A stretch of DNA of 64,000 bases from Mycolicibacterium tusciae (GTDB lineage Bacteria > Actinomycetota > Actinomycetes > Mycobacteriales > Mycobacteriaceae): contig NZ_MVIM01000001.1 in the NCBI RefSeq assembly GCF_002086795.1, forward strand, positions 558,001 to 622,000, in the 5' to 3' direction. The notes under the pieces are model-generated. The model had not been told where the DNA came from, ran no database searches, and saw only the letters and a program-made list of their open reading frames with translations. Positions 1 through 7,905 of the stretch are shown here, in pieces. Within the stretch, counting starts at the first letter, position 1. Each line of letters starts with the position of its first letter. Position numbers and translations under genes: made by a program.

Positions 1-1
1 C

Positions 2-1579
2 GGTCTCGCCGCCGGCTTCACCCCCGAGGAAGTCTGGGGAGACCTCGGCGCGCAAATTCTGAGCGAACCCGTCGACACCAAGGACATCGATGCCGCCATC
101 CTGCGCAGCAGCGACCGGGTCGTCCTCGTCTCCGGGCCCGACGAACTGATGGACGTGTTCGCCTACCCATTCGCCACCTGGCGCGTGTACCTGCACCCGA
201 CGCAGCGCGCCGTCGTCGACGCGGCCTACACGGGCCCGGCCCGCGTCACCGGCGGCCCCGGCACTGGTAAGACTGTTGTCGCCCTGCATCGCGCGCATAT
301 GCTCGCCCAGCGTGGTGACGGCAAGGTACTCGTCACCACCTTCACCTCCACGCTGTCCGACACGCTGCAGTCCGGGCTCGACATGCTCGTCGACGACGAA
401 AGGGTCGATGATCGGATCGAGGTGTCACACGTGGACCGGATCGCCCACCGCCTCTTCCGCAAGAGTCACGGTGCACCGCACATGCTCGGCTCCGAGGACG
501 AGAAAGCGTTGTGGGCCGGGCTGATCGACGAACTCGGCCTCACCTTCACCCCCGTGTTCCTGTCCGAGGAATGGCGGCAGGTGGCCCTGGCCCGTCGCAT
601 AAGTACCGCGGACGCCTACCTCGCCACCAAGCGGACCGGTCGCGGCCGCGCCCTCGGAGCAGCCCAACGAACGCAGGTGTGGCAGGCCATCTGGGCGTTC
701 GAACAGGCCCTTACCCAGCAGGGCGTGTGGACGCACGAAACCATCCGGCGCGAAGCGACCCGCCTTTTGGAGGAATCATCCGATAAGCCGTTCCGCCACA
801 TCATCATCGACGAGGCCCAGGATCTCAGCCCGGACCAGTGGCGCCTGCTACGCGCCGCGGTCGCCAAAGCACCCGACGATATCTTCATCGCCGGCGACAC
901 GCACCAGCGCATCTACGACAACCGGGTCAGCCTGCGCGAGGTCGGAATCAACATCGCCGGCCGGTCCTCCCGACTGAACATCAACTACCGCACCACCGCC
1001 GAGATCCTCGGCTGGAGCTTGGGCCTGCTGCGCGGTGAACCGATCGACGACATGGAAGGCGGCCTGGACTCCATCGCCGGCTGCAAGTCCTACGTGCACG
1101 GGCTACCGCCGGCACTGAGTGGACACCACAGTGCCGACGAGGAGGCCAAGTTCATCGCCTCGTCGGTGAAGGAATGGATCGACAGCGGAATTGCACCGTC
1201 GGAGATTGGGATTGCGGTCCGAGCGATGTGGTCGGCCTCGAAAATCCACAGCTCCCTTAACGCGGCCGGGATCGGCAGCGTCGACCTTGCGAAGGCAACG
1301 GACGACGACGATGTCGTGCGTGTCGGCACGATGCACCGCATGAAGGGACTCGAATTCCGCTGTATGTGTGTCGCTTGTGTCAGCGCCAAGCAGGTGCCAG
1401 CCGCCAACGCCGTGACCCCGATCGAGGACGACAAACAGACGCATCAACAGGACCTGGAGCGCGAAAAGTGTCTGCTGTTTGTTGCCTGCACCCGGGCACG
1501 CGAGGAGCTTCTTGTCACTTGGCACGCTGAGCCCAGCCCGTTCCTGACCACCCCCAGGAACGACTCATCAGAGGCTTGA
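2..1579 (+). CDS. UvrD-like superfamily 1 helicase, 5' end outside window
   Basis: ATP-dependent DNA helicase/translocase of the UvrD/PcrA class. The Walker A is TGGPGTGKT, motif II is IIIDEAQDLSPDQW, and the conserved C-terminal motifs VGTMHRMKGLEF and LLFVACTRAREELLVTW are present. The reading frame stays open from base 2 through to the ATG at 149, so that ATG is probably internal and the gene begins beyond the left edge. It ends at 1579 and is transcribed opposite to the phage operon, which suggests a cargo gene at the far end of the element. The segment before the Walker A (PEEVWGDLGAQILSEPVDT) resembles an actinobacterial helicase family with a long N-terminal extension. A role in phage defence is inference from position only. 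Confidence 0.85.
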   Translation, partial: GLAAGFTPEEVWGDLGAQILSEPVDTKDIDAAILRSSDRVVLVSGPDELMDVFAYPFATWRVYLHPTQRAVVDAAYTGPARVTGGPGTGKTVVALHRAHMLAQRGDGKVLVTTFTSTLSDTLQSGLDMLVDDERVDDRIEVSHVDRIAHRLFRKSHGAPHMLGSEDEKALWAGLIDELGLTFTPVFLSEEWRQVALARRISTADAYLATKRTGRGRALGAAQRTQVWQAIWAFEQALTQQGVWTHETIRREATRLLEESSDKPFRHIIIDEAQDLSPDQWRLLRAAVAKAPDDIFIAGDTHQRIYDNRVSLREVGINIAGRSSRLNINYRTTAEILGWSLGLLRGEPIDDMEGGLDSIAGCKSYVHGLPPALSGHHSADEEAKFIASSVKEWIDSGIAPSEIGIAVRAMWSASKIHSSLNAAGIGSVDLAKATDDDDVVRVGTMHRMKGLEFRCMCVACVSAKQVPAANAVTPIEDDKQTHQQDLEREKCLLFVACTRAREELLVTWHAEPSPFLTTPRNDSSEA

Positions 1580-1608
1580 ACAGTTCGAGTAGACGAGACT
1601 AAAGGAAT

Positions 1609-2145
1609 CTAGCCACCCGAGTCGCTGCCTTGAGCGCGGTACCACTTCGAGTAACCGGAAACGACCTCGTCGTTCACAATTCCTGTGCCAGCAAAAAGAA
1701 GCTGCTCTCTGAGTAGCTTCGAGTCCCGCTCAGATATCCGCAAGAGCGGTCGCCGCAGCCTTAGTGACCAACTATCGCCAAGGTCTTTCAGCGCGTCAAG
1801 CTGCGACACGTGCTCTGCTAGGTTGACGCCTGAGCCAAATGGAACAAGCGTCTCAAGTTCCAAGTCGCAGCCGACGGGATATCCGCGCCCACCAAAGAAC
1901 ACCGGCTGATCAAGCTGCGTCAGGTCGCTCGTTACGCGAGCTGTGCCGATTACGCGGCCTCGGTCACGAGTTGAGTTCTTGAAGGCCCCTCGTGTGGTGT
2001 ACACCATTAGTTCGTCGTCGATCTTTAGTGATCGGACTTCTGCCCTATGCGCGCCCTTCCCCGCGCCTGGGAACGCTGTGCGGCGAGCATCGAGAATCCA
2101 GCCCAGTGCCTCGCGGTCACCGATTATGAGCAGGAACGTTGACAT
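1609..2145 (-). CDS. EVE/PUA-like domain protein
   Basis: A 178-residue protein beginning MSTFLLIIGDREALGWIL, followed by KIDDELMVYTTRGAFKNSTRDRGRVIGTARV. This layout (a short strand with Trp, a basic strand-loop, then GxxxV..V) resembles EVE/PUA-fold proteins that bind modified nucleotides in DNA or RNA. It converges on the upstream helicase with only 29 bp between the stops, and both lie at the far end of the mobile element. EVE-like proteins are known to occur in restriction and defence contexts, so a cargo role is plausible but unproven. The start is uncertain: TTG at 2163 and GTG at 2160 are in frame. I chose ATG at 2145, which has only a weak GGA upstream. A candidate promoter lies at 2213-2242. 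Confidence 0.6.
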   Translation of the reverse strand: MSTFLLIIGDREALGWILDARRTAFPGAGKGAHRAEVRSLKIDDELMVYTTRGAFKNSTRDRGRVIGTARVTSDLTQLDQPVFFGGRGYPVGCDLELETLVPFGSGVNLAEHVSQLDALKDLGDSWSLRLRRPLLRISERDSKLLREQLLFAGTGIVNDEVVSGYSKWYRAQGSDSGG

Positions 2146-2196
2146 CGATCCGATATACACCAATTACCTGGTGCCGATTGGTTGATTTCGAACAAA

Positions 2197-2242
2197 CTGT
2201 CTAGACAGCATTCTGATAGCCGAGCGGACACGGAGGGGTCAA
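2197..2242 (-). promoter_or_regulatory. Candidate promoter and palindrome for the EVE-like gene
   Basis: Read leftward, TTGACC (2242-2237) is followed after 18 bp by TATCAG (2218-2213), a reasonable sigma-70 -35/-10 pair. Just downstream, near the expected start of transcription, is a perfect 12-bp palindrome CTGTCTAGACAG (2197-2208) that could be an operator. The remainder of the 2164-2405 gap between this gene and the terminase shows no convincing gene. Confidence 0.45.
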
Positions 2243-2405
2243 CAATCGCGGCTCTGCACCAATTGATCACCGCGCTCGGCGGCCGAATCAGGGCTTGTAT
2301 CTACCAGACCGTGAACAATCCGTCTGGAAGAAGCAAAGCTGAGGTCGCAACCGATTGCACCTAACCGCCCTGGCGTGAACAGTACTTGACAATGGTCCCT
2401 CCCTT

Positions 2406-4004
2406 TTAGACGAGGTTGCCGGTCACGACGTCGGCCCATGTCCGATGCCGGTCACCGCCGATCCGGCGAGTCATCCATGCCGGTGGTTGTGGAACCGCGC
2501 CCTGCCGCATCCGGCGCTCGACGTCGAGCGGGCTGACGATGGTCACTCGCCCGGCGCCGTGTACCAGCACATCGTGCGCCACGGTAAGCGCGGCCACGCA
2601 ATCCGGTTGATGTTGGCCTGCCTGCCATAGAACGGCTTGCGCCTCAAGGCTCGGCAGGTGCCCGGCTAATTGGACGGTTCCGGTCTCCAGACCCTGAATC
2701 AATTTGGCACTGCGGGCCATCGCGTCACCCCGTCCTCGGTCGCTGCGTTTCGGTGGCCAGCTCGACACCCGCACCAGGTGCGGCAGCCGGTAGCGCCGCA
2801 GCGCCGTGTTCAGCACCGACAGATAACCCTCGCGTGCGGTGAATGTCTCGATCACGATTTCGGATGCACCGCTGTCGATGGCCAGTTCGACTGCCACCGT
2901 TGCCCACCGTTCGGGTGTCATTGGCTCGCTGACATCGCGATGCACGACAACGGTGCCCGAAGTGGTCAACGAGGCCGCGACGATGCCGGCCGCGTCACCC
3001 TCGCCAGAGTCGGACGGATCGACGCCGATGACGGTGCGCACCAGCCCGGCCGGCAGAGCCGGCAGCCGCCAGAGGTCCAACCATTCGCGGCGAATCACAT
3101 TGCCCTCGGGGCTCGCCGGGACGCCTTGAAATTCGGCCCACCAGGTTCGCTCACCGACTGACCGACGCTGGTCTGCGAAGTCCTCGGCGGTGCGGCCCAC
3201 CGCCGAAACCATGGGCTCGCCGGCCGCACGGCCCAGCGAGTCGGGCACGGCGCGCGGCTCGCCGATGGCTGGGATGTTCACGTAGCGCCAGCGGTCGGGT
3301 TCCTCGGCGAGAAGGGTGCCAATCAAGTCCTCGGGGTGCCATCGGGTGCCGATGACGACCACCGAGGCGCCGGGATGAACGCGAGTCATAAGCGTTGCGC
3401 GGAATTCATGGACGACCTTGCGTCGCAGCGTCGGCGAGTCGGCCTCCTGCATGTTCTTGATCGCGTCGTCAACGACAAGGAGGCCGGTCGCGCCGAAGCC
3501 GGTGATGCCGGCCAGGATTCCGGCGGCGAGCATGCCGCCGCTGTGCCCATCGAGTTCCCAACGACCGACCGATGTTTTCTCAGCCGATAAGCGCAGGCCG
3601 AGCAGGTCGCCGTGCTCGGCGATGATGGCCCGCGCCGCCGCGCTGTGCGCCTGCGCGAGAGTGTCGGCATAGCTGGCAAGGATGTGCCTAGCATCGGGAT
3701 CGCGGCGTAGTGCCTCGACGCAGCCGAGCACCGCGGCCGTGGTCGATTTCGACTCACGCGGCGGCATGCAAATGATGATGCGGTCATCGGGTGTCCGTAT
3801 GGCGCGGTCGATTTCGTCGCTGACCAGTGCCACCGCAGGGGTGACTCGGTAACCGAGCACCGCTCGCCAGCCAAGGTCCGCCGGTGTGGTCGGGGCCCTG
3901 CGAGAGCGCACTTGGGCCAGGTGTTCAGCTTCCGCCAGAGCGTGCGCGGCGTGCACGGGATTGCCGAACGTGAAAGGCTTTGACCCGCCTAGTTGCGCTG
4001 TCAT
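2406..4004 (-). CDS. Phage terminase large subunit
   Basis: DNA-packaging motor protein, 532 residues from ATG 4004. The N-terminal ATPase has a variant Walker A (MPPRESKST) and a Walker B-like strand (TGLLVVDDAI). The coupling region contains VVIGTRWHPEDLIG. The C-terminal nuclease begins with VRTVIGVDPSDSGEGDAAGI, whose Asp is the expected metal ligand of the RNase H-like fold. Start 4004 is preferred over an in-frame ATG at 4058 because it overlaps the stop of the upstream gene by 4 bp (ATGA), a typical coupled arrangement. It is the last gene of the leftward operon. No capsid or portal genes follow within the window, so the element may package with help from another phage. Confidence 0.88.
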   Translation of the reverse strand: MTAQLGGSKPFTFGNPVHAAHALAEAEHLAQVRSRRAPTTPADLGWRAVLGYRVTPAVALVSDEIDRAIRTPDDRIIICMPPRESKSTTAAVLGCVEALRRDPDARHILASYADTLAQAHSAAARAIIAEHGDLLGLRLSAEKTSVGRWELDGHSGGMLAAGILAGITGFGATGLLVVDDAIKNMQEADSPTLRRKVVHEFRATLMTRVHPGASVVVIGTRWHPEDLIGTLLAEEPDRWRYVNIPAIGEPRAVPDSLGRAAGEPMVSAVGRTAEDFADQRRSVGERTWWAEFQGVPASPEGNVIRREWLDLWRLPALPAGLVRTVIGVDPSDSGEGDAAGIVAASLTTSGTVVVHRDVSEPMTPERWATVAVELAIDSGASEIVIETFTAREGYLSVLNTALRRYRLPHLVRVSSWPPKRSDRGRGDAMARSAKLIQGLETGTVQLAGHLPSLEAQAVLWQAGQHQPDCVAALTVAHDVLVHGAGRVTIVSPLDVERRMRQGAVPQPPAWMTRRIGGDRHRTWADVVTGNLV

Positions 4005-4453
4005 CGGTGTCCCACTCGATCCATGAGCAAGCGGTCGCAGGTTTGAGGGCGAGCACATATCCGCCGGTCAGAGAGCATATTGCCGGGTTTCGCCGCCAGC
4101 TGTGACGATGTGGTGTTGCCGAAATGTTGACAATCGCCGGCCGGAGGCGAGGTCATCAGGGCGGTCAATCCGGCCAGCACGTCCTGTCCGGCCCCCCATC
4201 GGGGCCTCGGCTGCCCGACGCGCACGCTCGGCGCCGGACGGCGGCGCGATCTGCCGACGCATGTATGGGTAGCTGTATCCACGAACTGCCAACACCTCGT
4301 CGAATGACACCTTGACGCGCCGCTGGCATAGCGGCAGTGGTTCGGGCTGGGGCTCGACGGGCTGCGCCGGTGCAGGTTCGGTTCGGTTGGTGCAGAGTCG
4401 TGCTCGATTGACCACAGCGCCTCGGCGATGCGATGCAGCAGCGTGCGCTTCAT
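4001..4453 (-). CDS. Phage hypothetical protein upstream of terminase (reading frame ambiguous)
   Basis: A 150-residue frame beginning MKRTLLHRIAEALWSIEH, with GAGG about 10 bases before the ATG and a 4-bp ATGA overlap with the terminase start. Both support this frame at the ends. In the middle (about 4240-4380), however, the neighbouring frame (4068-4469, GTG start) gives more protein-like sequence, for example QRRVKVSFDEVLAVRGYSYPY. Either the gene carries compensating indels or only one of the two frames is real. The position just before a large terminase is where a small terminase or HNH gene often lies, but no motif confirms either. I do not recognise the family. Confidence 0.45.
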   Translation of the reverse strand: MKRTLLHRIAEALWSIEHDSAPTEPNLHRRSPSSPSPNHCRYASGASRCHSTRCWQFVDTATHTCVGRSRRRPAPSVRVGQPRPRWGAGQDVLAGLTALMTSPPAGDCQHFGNTTSSQLAAKPGNMLSDRRICARPQTCDRLLMDRVGHR

Positions 4454-4473
4454 CGGTCGCCGGCCTCACGCTG

Positions 4474-4926
4474 TCACGGATAGCGGTCGATGACTGCCCA
4501 CGCTGCGGCTTCGGCCTCGGCTAGGACGTCGCGCGGAAGGTCGGCCAAGGTATCCAATATATCCGCTTCGGACACAACGGGTTTCGGCTCAGGGGCAGCG
4601 TCATCGTCAACGCTGGCGTATTCGCGGCCGTACGGCTCACGGCCCGACACATTCAGCGCGGGCGGGCGAAGGGTTGACCCTGCGGGATCTTCGCGATTAC
4701 GTGCCACAGCAAGCCACTGCGCCAACTCGGCCGCCGGCAGTCCACCGAACCCGAGCACGGAGCGGCAGATTTCTACGTGTGCCGGCCAGAGCGGATCGGT
4801 GGGACCGTCGCAGACAGCGAACACCTCGCGGCAGCGTTGTGCGGCTTGGCCGGCCATCACCGCGCCGGTCAGCGTGCCCTCGGTGACCTGGCGCATGAGC
4901 ACGGCCACGGCAGGGCCCAGGCCCAC
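4474..4926 (-). CDS. Phage hypothetical protein
   Basis: A 150-residue protein from a GTG start, beginning MGLGPAVAVLMRQVTEGTL. A helical N-terminal half (GAVMAGQAAQRCREVFAVCDG, then LWPAHVEICRSVLGFGG) is followed by an acidic linker and a C-terminal helix (LPRDVLAEAEAAAWAVIDRYP). I recognise no catalytic motif. The GTG lies 3 bp after the stop of the preceding gene, and a 20-bp gap leads to the next one, so it is part of the same leftward operon. Function unknown. Confidence 0.6.
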   Translation of the reverse strand: MGLGPAVAVLMRQVTEGTLTGAVMAGQAAQRCREVFAVCDGPTDPLWPAHVEICRSVLGFGGLPAAELAQWLAVARNREDPAGSTLRPPALNVSGREPYGREYASVDDDAAPEPKPVVSEADILDTLADLPRDVLAEAEAAAWAVIDRYP

Positions 4927-4929
4927 GTG

Positions 4930-5178
4930 TCATCGTCGGTGTCGCGGCGCGCACGGCGTAAACGTGCCGAAATACAGTTCCTCCCAGATCCGGAGGAGCT
5001 GGTCATGCAGCTCCCACACCTCTTCGGCGTCGAGCCTGCCTGTGCCGGCCAGCTCGGCGAGTCGGTACTGCGTGGCCGCTAGCAGCTGCGTGCCCTTGGC
5101 ATACGCATACTTCGCGCGGTCGGCGATGTCTTCAACATCCCGGTTAATCGCAGGTGTCTGCGTCTGGTCGCTCCTCAC
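4930..5178 (-). CDS. Small phage hypothetical protein
   Basis: An 82-residue, mostly helical protein (RDVEDIADRAKYAYAKGTQL, then RLDAEEVWELHDQLLRIWEE) with a GTG start. The pattern of amphipathic helices resembles small phage accessory or scaffold-like proteins, but no family is recognised. The leader just upstream (about 5198-5230) resembles the leader of the next gene upstream in the operon. Confidence 0.55.
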   Translation of the reverse strand: MRSDQTQTPAINRDVEDIADRAKYAYAKGTQLLAATQYRLAELAGTGRLDAEEVWELHDQLLRIWEELYFGTFTPCAPRHRR

Positions 5179-5318
5179 TGAATTCGTTCCGGCTCCACCG
5201 ACTTGATGGGGTGGTCTGTGTGGGCTGCAAAAGGTTGTACATCTCTGATTCGTTGCCCCTCAGCTGTTTTCATGGCCAGGGGCGACGGGTGCTGCCACCC
5301 CCGGCCATCGGTTAACTA

Positions 5319-5846
5319 CTAGTCGCCGGACCAGGCGAACATGACAGGCAGCCAGGTGGGCACCAGATAGCCGTCCACGAATAGCTCGTCACCGAAGTCG
5401 ATGGCCGGCAAGCGCACCCCCTCGCGACCATCGTCGGTGTAGTCCTCCAGCAGCACCATCCCGCCGGCCTCGTACGTTGCGGCGTCGGTGCGCTCCAGGA
5501 CGATGCGAGGCTCCTTGGCGAGCATCGCCTCGATAACGGCCAGGAACTCCACTGTCCCGCAGTTCCACAGCACCACGTTGGGCGGGTCGGCCATCGGTGT
5601 CGTGCCGACACCGTCGCCGACCGCGTGGTTACCGATCGTCATGGTTTCTTTGCCGAGAATCCGGATACCGAACTGCGACACCTCGTCGGCGACATCCATG
5701 ACTGTGACGGCACCTTGGTCCCGCACCAAATCGATCGCCGCCTCTACGGCTCTCTCTCGGGAGGCGTCCATCGACCGCAGGTACCTCAGGTGCTCCTGGG
5801 TGTCGTTGATGTAGTCCTCATCGAAATACTCTGGGACGTCTGGCAT
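5319..5846 (-). CDS. Phage hypothetical protein
   Basis: A 175-residue acidic protein beginning MPDVPEYFDEDYINDTQEHL, with GAGG 9 bases before the ATG. An N-terminal helical region (RERAVEAAIDLVRDQGAVTV) is followed by a beta-rich C-terminal half ending DELFVDGYLVPTWLPVMFAW. No motif is recognised. It is separated from the next downstream gene by about 140 bp that contain only the leader repeat described among the findings. Confidence 0.55.
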   Translation of the reverse strand: MPDVPEYFDEDYINDTQEHLRYLRSMDASRERAVEAAIDLVRDQGAVTVMDVADEVSQFGIRILGKETMTIGNHAVGDGVGTTPMADPPNVVLWNCGTVEFLAVIEAMLAKEPRIVLERTDAATYEAGGMVLLEDYTDDGREGVRLPAIDFGDELFVDGYLVPTWLPVMFAWSGD

Positions 5847-5913
5847 TTCGTTAACCTCATATCTTCCTTCTCGGCCCCAACCGACTTGGCGGGGTTGTCT
5901 ATGTGCGGCTCAT

Positions 5914-6285
5914 TCATGACCTCTGCACGCGGGCGTCGGGTGGGAGCTCGAAGAGCCCGTCCTCGGTGCCGTCATCGACCGCGGCGCGCGGGCGCCGGCG
6001 AACCCGTCGCTCGGGCGCCAGCGAGAGCTTGCCTTTCGTGCGCCGGATCTTGCCGGCCTGCATCAGCAGGTCGATCGCGGCGTCGAAGTGGTCAGCGAGC
6101 TCGGGGCGCAGACGAACCCAGAGCTCGTAGGGCCGTTGCGGCTGGTTGCGGTTGAGGAGGCGCACGATGTGTGTGGCTGCCAGGTCTGGGGCGAACCGCT
6201 GGTCTGTGGGTTCGATGCCGCCGCACGTGTAGTGGGTGCTCTGCCCTGTCGTGGTGGGGTGCCCGCAGGTCGTGCAATTCGTCAT
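5914..6285 (-). CDS. Zinc-ribbon phage protein
   Basis: A 123-residue protein with an N-terminal zinc-binding pattern (MTNCTTCGHP, then HYTCGG; three Cys plus a nearby His). A helical domain follows (APDLAATHIVRLLNRNQ, then DHFDAAIDLLMQAGKIRRTKG) that resembles a small winged-helix module. It could bind nucleic acid in phage replication control. The downstream tail is basic (RRVRRRPRA). It follows the DUF3987 gene in the same direction. Confidence 0.55.
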   Translation of the reverse strand: MTNCTTCGHPTTTGQSTHYTCGGIEPTDQRFAPDLAATHIVRLLNRNQPQRPYELWVRLRPELADHFDAAIDLLMQAGKIRRTKGKLSLAPERRVRRRPRAAVDDGTEDGLFELPPDARVQRS

Positions 6286-6342
6286 CTCATGCCTGCTTTC
6301 TTGTCGGCCCCGCCGGCCCGGGGGTGTGATCTCGTGTTGATC

Positions 6343-6408
6343 GCAGAAGCCGCGGAAGCCGCAGAAGTCTCGTCATGAGACCCCTTTTGCGGCTTGTGCG
6401 GCTTGTGC
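6343..6408. repeat. Large imperfect inverted repeat at the 3' end of the DUF3987 gene
   Basis: The arm at 6343-6367 (three 9-bp units of GCAGAAGCC type) is complementary to 6384-6408 at 21 of 25 positions. The 16-base loop contains its own short dyad TCTC/GAGA (6368-6380). The DUF3987 stop codon (6373-6375) is inside the loop. The RNA could fold into a strong hairpin acting as terminator, attenuator or RNA stabiliser between the replication genes and the downstream packaging-side genes. Confidence 0.55.
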
Positions 6409-7905
6409 GGCTACCGCGAATCGCTGTGATGCTGGTCGCCCTCCGGTGGGCGCCGCTTCGGGAAGCGGCACCAGGTACCCGTGATCGACGAGCCGGTCCA
6501 GCGCCGGCTTGAGGGCCGCGGTAGTCCGGAACCGTGCGCGGCTGGCCGCGGTGAACGCGTCCCTGACCGACACGGCGTCCTTGTTGAGCCGCCAAATTCG
6601 TTCAAGCAGATAGCTCGCGTCGGCGGTGGTCTGATCGGTTCCCATCGCGATGAACGCGTTGATCGCGGAGGCTTTGAAGTAGGCGCCGATCCTAGCCGCG
6701 GCCAGGACGGTGCTGACCTCAACCGGCTTGCGTGGCCCGTGGTCGGCGCCGAGGCCGGCGAGGTGCAAGATCCCGGCGATGCGGCCGATCGCTCCCAGGA
6801 ACTTCGCGCCCCAGTCCGCCAGCGGCGCCAGTTCTCCTTCGCCGGCGAGCGTGGGCTCGATCTCCGCCTCGATCTCCGACATGGCTTGCTGCGCCGTTGG
6901 TGTCAGTCGCAGGATGAGCGGGTCGCCGGCCCACCCGACCATTCCCTTGACCAGTCGGCTCACGGTGACCCGGTAGCGTTCCTCGACCTCGGGGCCGATC
7001 GGTGCAGCCCCGATCTTGCGCCGGCCGACCTTCGAGACCGGCGCCGCGTACAGGAAGCGGGCAAGGAGCCCACGGCCGCGGAACTCTTGGTTAGCGGCGA
7101 TCGCGGACAGCACCTGCGGCTGAATCATCAGGCCCAAGGTCAATGCGGGCCGCTCAACGTACTCGGGAGGGCGACTTTTCCGGTCCACCCGCAGCGGATC
7201 GCCGGAATGGCCCTTCAACCAGAGATCGAGGTTTGGGACCGATCGGGAGTATCGGCCCGCGATGATGTCGAAGATGCCTCCTTCGGCGCTGATGATCGCC
7301 AGGCGGCCTCGCTGCTCGGCCAGCAGTGATGCCGCCGCCTCCGGCGTGATGTCATCTGCGACCAACCGCGGGATCGGCGGCACCTCAATGGAATCGGCGA
7401 TCATGGCCGCCCCGATCACGTCGGCAAATGCCTGGTCCTGCTCTGCTCCATCGGCACGTGCGGCTATGTTGCGTTGCCTCTCAACGGCTTTGGATGCGAT
7501 CTCCTTGCGCTCGCTGGCCTCCTTCCGCGCCGCGGCAGTTTCGGCGGCGAGCTGCTTTTCGACGTCGAGAATGGGGCGCGTCATCGACGACTGCACGGCA
7601 CTCTTGCGTTCCCCGGACGCGGCGATCGTCGCCGTGTACAAGACCAGGGGCTCTCTCCAGCCATAGCGGATTTCGATCTCCGCGTGGCCGCCGGTGCACG
7701 CGGACATCGCGCTCAGCGCCGACGTTGCCGCCATCGCCGGGTCGGTCTGCGTTGCCTCGGCGACGCCGCGCACCATGGCCGCGATCGGCTCGGGCAGTGC
7801 GCCTGTGGGGAAGGGCGGTACCGCCACCTTCGCGGTCAGTGGGAGCGGCCCGTCGATCGGCGACTCCTCGTACATCGGGTCGACGGTGTCGGCGTCGATC
7901 ATCAC
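6373..7905 (-). CDS. DUF3987 helicase-like ATPase
   Basis: A 510-residue protein of the DUF3987 family, commonly paired with PrimPol in phage-like and plasmid replication modules. It has a P-loop variant ASGERKSAV near residue 100, a coiled-coil-prone stretch (EKQLAAETAAARKEASERKE) and a Walker B-like segment (GRLAIISAEGGIFDII). The C-terminal part resembles a winged helix (RFRTTAALKPALDRLVDHGYL). It overlaps the PrimPol stop by 4 bp, so the two are translationally coupled and probably form one replication unit. Proposed role: replicative helicase or loader for the element. Confidence 0.8.
   Translation of the reverse strand: MMIDADTVDPMYEESPIDGPLPLTAKVAVPPFPTGALPEPIAAMVRGVAEATQTDPAMAATSALSAMSACTGGHAEIEIRYGWREPLVLYTATIAASGERKSAVQSSMTRPILDVEKQLAAETAAARKEASERKEIASKAVERQRNIAARADGAEQDQAFADVIGAAMIADSIEVPPIPRLVADDITPEAAASLLAEQRGRLAIISAEGGIFDIIAGRYSRSVPNLDLWLKGHSGDPLRVDRKSRPPEYVERPALTLGLMIQPQVLSAIAANQEFRGRGLLARFLYAAPVSKVGRRKIGAAPIGPEVEERYRVTVSRLVKGMVGWAGDPLILRLTPTAQQAMSEIEAEIEPTLAGEGELAPLADWGAKFLGAIGRIAGILHLAGLGADHGPRKPVEVSTVLAAARIGAYFKASAINAFIAMGTDQTTADASYLLERIWRLNKDAVSVRDAFTAASRARFRTTAALKPALDRLVDHGYLVPLPEAAPTGGRPASQRFAVAAQAAQAAKGVS

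Noticed and set aside
2177..2208. LexA/SOS box near the EVE-like gene
   Set aside because: Only one half (TCGAAC) matches the mycobacterial consensus; the other half does not.
2182..2364. 60-codon rightward frame in the gap beside the terminase
   Set aside because: No ribosome-binding site, no recognisable motif, and it overlaps the promoter region of the EVE-like gene.
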